Part shown: in pieces, positions 4,975-8,080 of the stretch
Numbering within the stretch: position 1 is the stretch's first letter
Layout of the letters: the number at the start of each line of letters is the position of its first letter
Assembly: GCA_030037695.1 (NCBI GenBank)
Contig: JASHQF010000027.1
Location: 1 to 8,080, forward strand
DNA from: Thermoplasmata archaeon
Lineage (GTDB): Archaea > Thermoplasmatota > Thermoplasmata > Lutacidiplasmatales > UBA184
Reading direction: 5' to 3'
Length of the DNA: 8,080 bases
The notes under the pieces: generated by a model
The model's input: the letters and a program-made list of their open reading frames with translations, nothing else
The model's database searches: none
What the model was told of the DNA's origin: nothing
Made by a program: the position numbers and the translations under genes

Positions 4975-6077
4975 GCGGGGACCTCGAGGTACTCGCGGGG
5001 AGCGGTCGAAAGGAATTCGAACCCCTTCTCCGTCACCACGATGTCGTCCTCGATCCGCACCCCGCCCTTGCCGGGCAGGTAGATGCCGGGCTCGACGGTG
5101 AACGCCATGCCGACCTCGAGGGGATCCTCGACCTTCGGGCCGTAGCCCCACCCGTCGTGGACCGCGAGCCCGATCGAGTGGCCGACGCCGTGGATCAGGC
5201 GCCCCTTCCAGGGCGAAGCGTCGATCACCCGGGCGGCGGCGAGATGGACCTCGCGGGCGGGGACCCCGGGCCGGATCGTAGCGAGCGCGGCGGCCTGGGC
5301 CTCGACGACCGTCTCGTGGACCCGCTTCATCTCCTCGTCGCGGGGCCCGAACCGGAACGAGCGGGTGATGTCGCTCGCGTACCGCTGGTAGAACGCCCCG
5401 AAGTCGCAGACGATCGAGACGCCGGGCTCGAGCCGGGTCGCCCCGGGGGTGAAGTGGGGCTCGGCCCCGTGCGGGCCGAAGCCGACGATCGTGGAGAACG
5501 ACCGCCCGCTCGCTCCGGCGCGGTGCATGCGGTACTCGATCTCGGAGGCGACCTCGAGCTCGGTGACCCCCCGCTTCAGGAGGGACGGGATCTGCCGGCC
5601 GACCGTCGAGCCGATCTCGGCGGCCCGGCGCAGGTGGGCGATCTCGGTCGCGTCCTTGGTGACCCGGGCCTTGCGGATCGCCTTCGAGGCGTCGACGAAG
5701 GTGACGTCGGGCAGGAGGTCGTGGAGGCGGACGTACCAGGCGTGCGTCAGCTCGGCGAAGTGGAGGCCGACCGTCTTCGCTCCCGCGAGCGCCTTGCGGA
5801 GCTCGGGATCGGTGAGGTCCCGGTCGACGCTCGTGACGTGGACCGACCGGTCGTGCTTCGCGGCGTCGAGCGCCGACTCCGTCTCGAGGGGCGAGGCGAA
5901 CACCTCGAGCGAGCCGTCGGGCCGGCCGAGCGCGACCGAGCCCTCGAACAGGCCGCTCGGGACGTCGAAGACGTAGAAGAAGCTCTGGTCGAGGTGGGGC
6001 TCGATGGCGTTGGCGAGCAGCAGGGCGTCGACCGGGGCGTCAAGACCGGCGAGAATCTTGCGGACGCGGGCTTCCAT
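4971..6077 (-). CDS. pepQ: M24-family Xaa-Pro dipeptidase (prolidase)
   Basis: This is a 368-residue protein with the two-domain layout of prolidases. An N-terminal creatinase-like domain (about 1-135) is followed by a C-terminal pita-bread metallopeptidase domain (about 140-360). The five dinuclear metal ligands are visible: Asp225 in CDFGA, Asp236 in SDITRSF, His300 in GVGHSIGL, Glu329 in VEPGIY and Glu343 in GVRIEDD. His208 and His307 fit the substrate-binding histidines. It should cleave dipeptides ending in proline in the cytoplasm, usually with Mn, Co or Fe. Length is close to known archaeal prolidases. An aminopeptidase P-type specificity cannot be excluded from sequence. The ATG 6077 lies 15 nt after the gcvPB stop. 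There is no clear Shine-Dalgarno, so coupling is likely. The stop TGA overlaps the pfk GTG. Confidence 0.93.
   Translation of the reverse strand: MEARVRKILAGLDAPVDALLLANAIEPHLDQSFFYVFDVPSGLFEGSVALGRPDGSLEVFASPLETESALDAAKHDRSVHVTSVDRDLTDPELRKALAGAKTVGLHFAELTHAWYVRLHDLLPDVTFVDASKAIRKARVTKDATEIAHLRRAAEIGSTVGRQIPSLLKRGVTELEVASEIEYRMHRAGASGRSFSTIVGFGPHGAEPHFTPGATRLEPGVSIVCDFGAFYQRYASDITRSFRFGPRDEEMKRVHETVVEAQAAALATIRPGVPAREVHLAAARVIDASPWKGRLIHGVGHSIGLAVHDGWGYGPKVEDPLEVGMAFTVEPGIYLPGKGGVRIEDDIVVTEKGFEFLSTAPREYLEVPA
4981..4985 (-). promoter_or_regulatory. Shine-Dalgarno motif fixing the GTG start of pfk
   Basis: GAGGT on the minus strand lies inside the last codons of the dipeptidase gene, 6 nt before the GTG at 4974. 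It supports re-initiation at the GTGA stop/start overlap (4971-4974) and rules for the short form of PFK. Confidence 0.55.
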
Positions 6078-6092
6078 TGCGGCGGGGAGCCG

Positions 6093-7556
6093 CTAGGGGG
6101 CTTCAACCTTTGCGGCGGCGCGGGCGTCCTTCCAGGAGAGGATCGGGGTGCGGGCCGCCCGGACCTCGTCCACGCGGCCGACGGCGAGGTTCCGCGGCGC
6201 CGCGCGGAGGTTCTCGGGGGAGTCCGCGAGCGCCCGCTCGAACGCTTCGGCGAACCGGTCGAGCTCGCGGCGGCTCTCCGTCTCGGGGACCTCGATCATC
6301 AACGCCTCGTCGACAAGCGTCGGGAAGTAGACGGTCGGCGCGTGGACCCCCTCGTCCAGGAGGCGCTTGGCGAGGTCGAGCGTGCGCACCCCCCGCTCCT
6401 TGAGCGGGCTCCCCGACAGGAGGAACTCGTGCTTCACGAGGGTGCGGAACGGCCGCGGGAGGTGCGTCCCGAGGCGGTGGGCGAGGTAGTTCGCGTTCAG
6501 GACCGCCCGCCGGGCGATGTGCTTCAGCCCCTCCTCGCCGTGGGAGAGGATGAACGCGTAGGCGCGGACGTCGAGGCCGAAGTTGCCGTAGGCGGTCTTG
6601 ATCTTGCCGATCGATTTCGGACGGTCGTAGTCGAGGTCGAACTTCCGGCCCCGCTTCACGATCCGGGGCACGGGGAGGTACGGCGCCAGCGCGGTCCCGG
6701 CGCCGAGGAGCCCCGCGCCGGGACCCCCGCCGCCGTGGGGGGTCGCGAACGTCTTGTGGAGGTTCAGATGGGCGACGTCGAACCCCATCCGGCCCGGGCT
6801 CGTCACGCCCAGGATCGCGTTGAGGTTCGCTCCGTCGTAGTACAGGAAGCCCCCGGCGCCGTGGACGACCTCGGCGATCTCGAAGATCTCGCTCTCGAAC
6901 AGGCCGGCCGTGTTCGGGTTCGTGAGCATGAACCCGGCCGTGCGCTCGGAGACGGCGGAGCGAAGCGCCGCGAGATCGACGCACCCGTCCTTCGACGGGA
7001 TCTCCCGGGTCGTGAAGCCGGCCATCGCCGCGGACGCCGGGTTCGTGCCGTGCGCGGTGTCGGGAAGGAGGATCTCCGTCCGCTGGGCGAGCTCCCCGCG
7101 CCCGCGGAAGTAGGCCCGGATCATGAGGAGGGCCGCGTACTCGCCGTGGGCCCCGGCGGCGGGCTGGAGGGAGACCTCGGGGAAGCCGGTGACCTTCCCG
7201 AGCAGGCGCTCGAGCTTCCAGAGTAGTTCCAGCGAACCCTGCACGGTCGAGACCGGCTGGCCCGGATGGACGAGCGCCGCGGAGGGACGGCGGGCGAGGA
7301 TCTCGGAGACCTTGGGGTTGTACTTCATCGTGCAGGAGCCGAGCGGATAGATCGACGTGTCGATCCCGAAATTCATCTGCGAGAGCCGGGTGTAATGGCG
7401 CACGACCTCGGGCTCGGCGAGCTCGGGCCAGCGGAGCGCCTCGCGCCGCCGCAGTCTCTCGGGGACCCCCGGGATCGTCGGCGCGGGCTCGGGACGAGGG
7501 GTCGGCGCGAGCTCCCAGATCGGGGGCTCGTCCCACCGTGCCTGGCGGAAGGTCAC
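6093..7556 (-). CDS. gcvPB: Glycine dehydrogenase (decarboxylating) subunit 2, P-protein C-terminal half
   Basis: This 487-residue protein matches the beta (PLP-carrying) subunit of the split glycine cleavage P-protein. Conserved blocks in order are YPLGSCTMKYNP (70-81), a glutamine/histidine block around QPAAGAHGEYA (131-141), PDTAHGTNPASA (165-176) and TNPNTAGLFE (212-221). YYDGANLNAI (239-248) precedes LNLHKTFATPHGGGGPG (264-280), with Lys268 as the PLP Schiff-base lysine. With GcvPA it decarboxylates glycine and loads the aminomethyl group on lipoyl-GcvH; GcvT and the dihydrolipoamide dehydrogenase are not in this window. The start is GTG 7556, overlapping the gcvPA stop in a GTGA (7553-7556) and preceded by a strong GAGGGAGG. 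The stop is 15 nt before the dipeptidase start. Length and motif order show no damage. Confidence 0.97.
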   Translation of the reverse strand: MTFRQARWDEPPIWELAPTPRPEPAPTIPGVPERLRRREALRWPELAEPEVVRHYTRLSQMNFGIDTSIYPLGSCTMKYNPKVSEILARRPSAALVHPGQPVSTVQGSLELLWKLERLLGKVTGFPEVSLQPAAGAHGEYAALLMIRAYFRGRGELAQRTEILLPDTAHGTNPASAAMAGFTTREIPSKDGCVDLAALRSAVSERTAGFMLTNPNTAGLFESEIFEIAEVVHGAGGFLYYDGANLNAILGVTSPGRMGFDVAHLNLHKTFATPHGGGGPGAGLLGAGTALAPYLPVPRIVKRGRKFDLDYDRPKSIGKIKTAYGNFGLDVRAYAFILSHGEEGLKHIARRAVLNANYLAHRLGTHLPRPFRTLVKHEFLLSGSPLKERGVRTLDLAKRLLDEGVHAPTVYFPTLVDEALMIEVPETESRRELDRFAEAFERALADSPENLRAAPRNLAVGRVDEVRAARTPILSWKDARAAAKVEAP

Positions 7557-8080
7557 GGCCCTCCCTCAGCCGCGGACCAGGCGCGCGCCGCGTCGGCGTA
7601 CTTCCCGAGCTCCTTCTCCCCGACCAGCTCGGACGGGGCGACCAGGATCCGCTCCGGCCCCGGGGTGCGCCCGGGCCGGGGGTCGGCGAGCGGGATCCCC
7701 CCGAGGATCTTGCGGCGGCGCAGGCGCTCGAGGAACCGCTCGGCCGTCCCCTTCCGGAGCTCGATCGTGAACTCGCCGAGGTACGGTGCCTCGAACCGCG
7801 GGGCCGCCAGGCCCTCGATCCCCGCGAGCCCCGTCGCGAGGGTCCGGGCCTTCTCCGCGAGCGCGACCTGGAGCGCGGCCAGCCCCCGGGGGCCGACCAC
7901 GCTCGCGTAGGCGACGAACGCGAGGGCGAGCAGCGACTCGTTGGTGCAGATGTTCGAGGTCGCGCGCGAGCGGCGGATGTGCTGTTCCCGCGTTTGCAGG
8001 GTGAGCGTGTAGGCCGGGCGCCCTTCCGCATCGACGGTCGCCCCGACGATGCGGCCCGGCGCCTGGCGGGCGTGCTCCCG
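7553..8080 (-). CDS. gcvPA: Glycine dehydrogenase (decarboxylating) subunit 1, C-terminal part (5' end outside window)
   Basis: The minus-strand frame is open from the window edge to TGA 7553-7555, giving 175 visible residues. The first 60 contain PGRIVGATVDAEG, a YTLTLQTREQHIRR segment and TSNICTNESLLAL. These are hallmark blocks of the alpha subunit of the split P-protein, located about two-thirds along the roughly 440-residue protein. The remaining residues fit the C-terminal domain, ending AAEGGP. The subunit has the aminotransferase-type fold but no PLP lysine and forms the active enzyme with GcvPB, the next gene. The N-terminal 60% and the promoter are outside the window, so regulation of the block cannot be judged; genes for GcvT and GcvH may lie further right. 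An internal GTG at 7900 is not the start, since the conserved motifs precede it. Confidence 0.95.
   Translation of the reverse strand, partial: REHARQAPGRIVGATVDAEGRPAYTLTLQTREQHIRRSRATSNICTNESLLALAFVAYASVVGPRGLAALQVALAEKARTLATGLAGIEGLAAPRFEAPYLGEFTIELRKGTAERFLERLRRRKILGGIPLADPRPGRTPGPERILVAPSELVGEKELGKYADAARAWSAAEGGP
7560..7567 (-). promoter_or_regulatory. Shine-Dalgarno motif for the GTG start of gcvPB
   Basis: GAGGGAGG on the minus strand lies inside the final codons of gcvPA, 3 nt before the GTG at 7556 (GAGG part 8 nt away). With the 4-nt GTGA overlap it points to translational coupling of the two P-protein subunits, which are needed in equal amounts. Confidence 0.55.

Noticed and set aside
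5011..5025. A T-arm-like GGGGTTCGAATTCC on the minus strand, as in a tRNA
   Set aside because: It is coding sequence for the conserved C-terminal part of the dipeptidase (EKGFEFLS region); no acceptor or anticodon arm is nearby.
4975..5151. N-terminal extension of the pfk frame to 5151
   Set aside because: The PFK fold starts at VRFGVLTGGG; the extra 59 codons overlap the dipeptidase metal-site region and look like a shadow frame. The GTG at 4974 has a Shine-Dalgarno.
5157..7226. Plus-strand open frame of 689 codons opposite pepQ and gcvPB
   Set aside because: It has no recognisable motif, an Arg/Asp/Glu/Gly/Val-rich low-complexity composition typical of the antisense of GC-rich genes, and overlaps two genes with complete catalytic motifs.
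1..8080. CRISPR arrays, transposases, integrases, phage or defence genes
   Set aside because: No spaced direct repeats, no terminal inverted repeats around a gene and no motif of such families were seen; all large genes are core metabolism.

Overview
This 8,080-base window is very GC-rich and almost fully coding. It most likely comes from an archaeon. The strongest reason is a tRNA-Asp gene interrupted by a 30-nt intron with a textbook bulge-helix-bulge splicing motif, which is an archaeal hallmark. Other evidence agrees: no encoded CCA end on the tRNA, a polyprenyl diphosphate synthase with the archaeal/eukaryotic 'DGNRR' version of its first motif, an apparently leaderless start with a TATA-like box, and an archaeal-style methylthioribose-1-phosphate isomerase. 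Proteins are Arg/Ala-rich but not strongly acidic, so a haloarchaeon is less likely. A high-GC Thermoplasmatota-like lineage is my guess, but the phylum cannot be fixed from this sequence.

Layout, left to right. Positions 1-1534, plus strand: the C-terminal part of an NAD(P)H-dependent FMN reductase-like flavoprotein, then a complete FMN-dependent alpha-hydroxy-acid dehydrogenase/oxidase 34 nt downstream. Positions 1542-2357, minus strand: uppS, converging on the oxidase gene with only 7 nt between the stop codons. Positions 2424-2526, minus strand: tRNA-Asp(GTC) with an intron in the T-loop (between positions 59 and 60). Positions 2527-2782: the only sizeable non-coding stretch, holding a run of four back-to-back GC-rich hairpins and an AT-rich promoter-like (or poly-T) element. 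Positions 2783-2935, plus strand: a 50-residue hydrophobic protein of unknown function. Positions 2960-8080, minus strand: a tightly packed five-gene block read right to left: gcvPA (cut by the window edge), gcvPB, an M24-family Xaa-Pro dipeptidase, a phosphofructokinase with the pyrophosphate-dependent signature, and mtnA.

The five-gene block looks like one transcription unit. Two junctions are 4-nt GTGA overlaps with Shine-Dalgarno-like motifs inside the upstream gene, and the other two gaps are 15 and 5 nt. It joins glycine cleavage (P-protein subunits), proline peptide turnover, the fructose-6-phosphate/fructose-1,6-bisphosphate step and methylthioadenosine salvage. This is a core-metabolism operon, not a defence or mobile island. 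I see no insertion sequence, CRISPR array or phage gene. The most noteworthy items are the T-loop tRNA intron, the PPi-type PFK in an archaeon, and the unexplained intergenic element with the small hydrophobic ORF.
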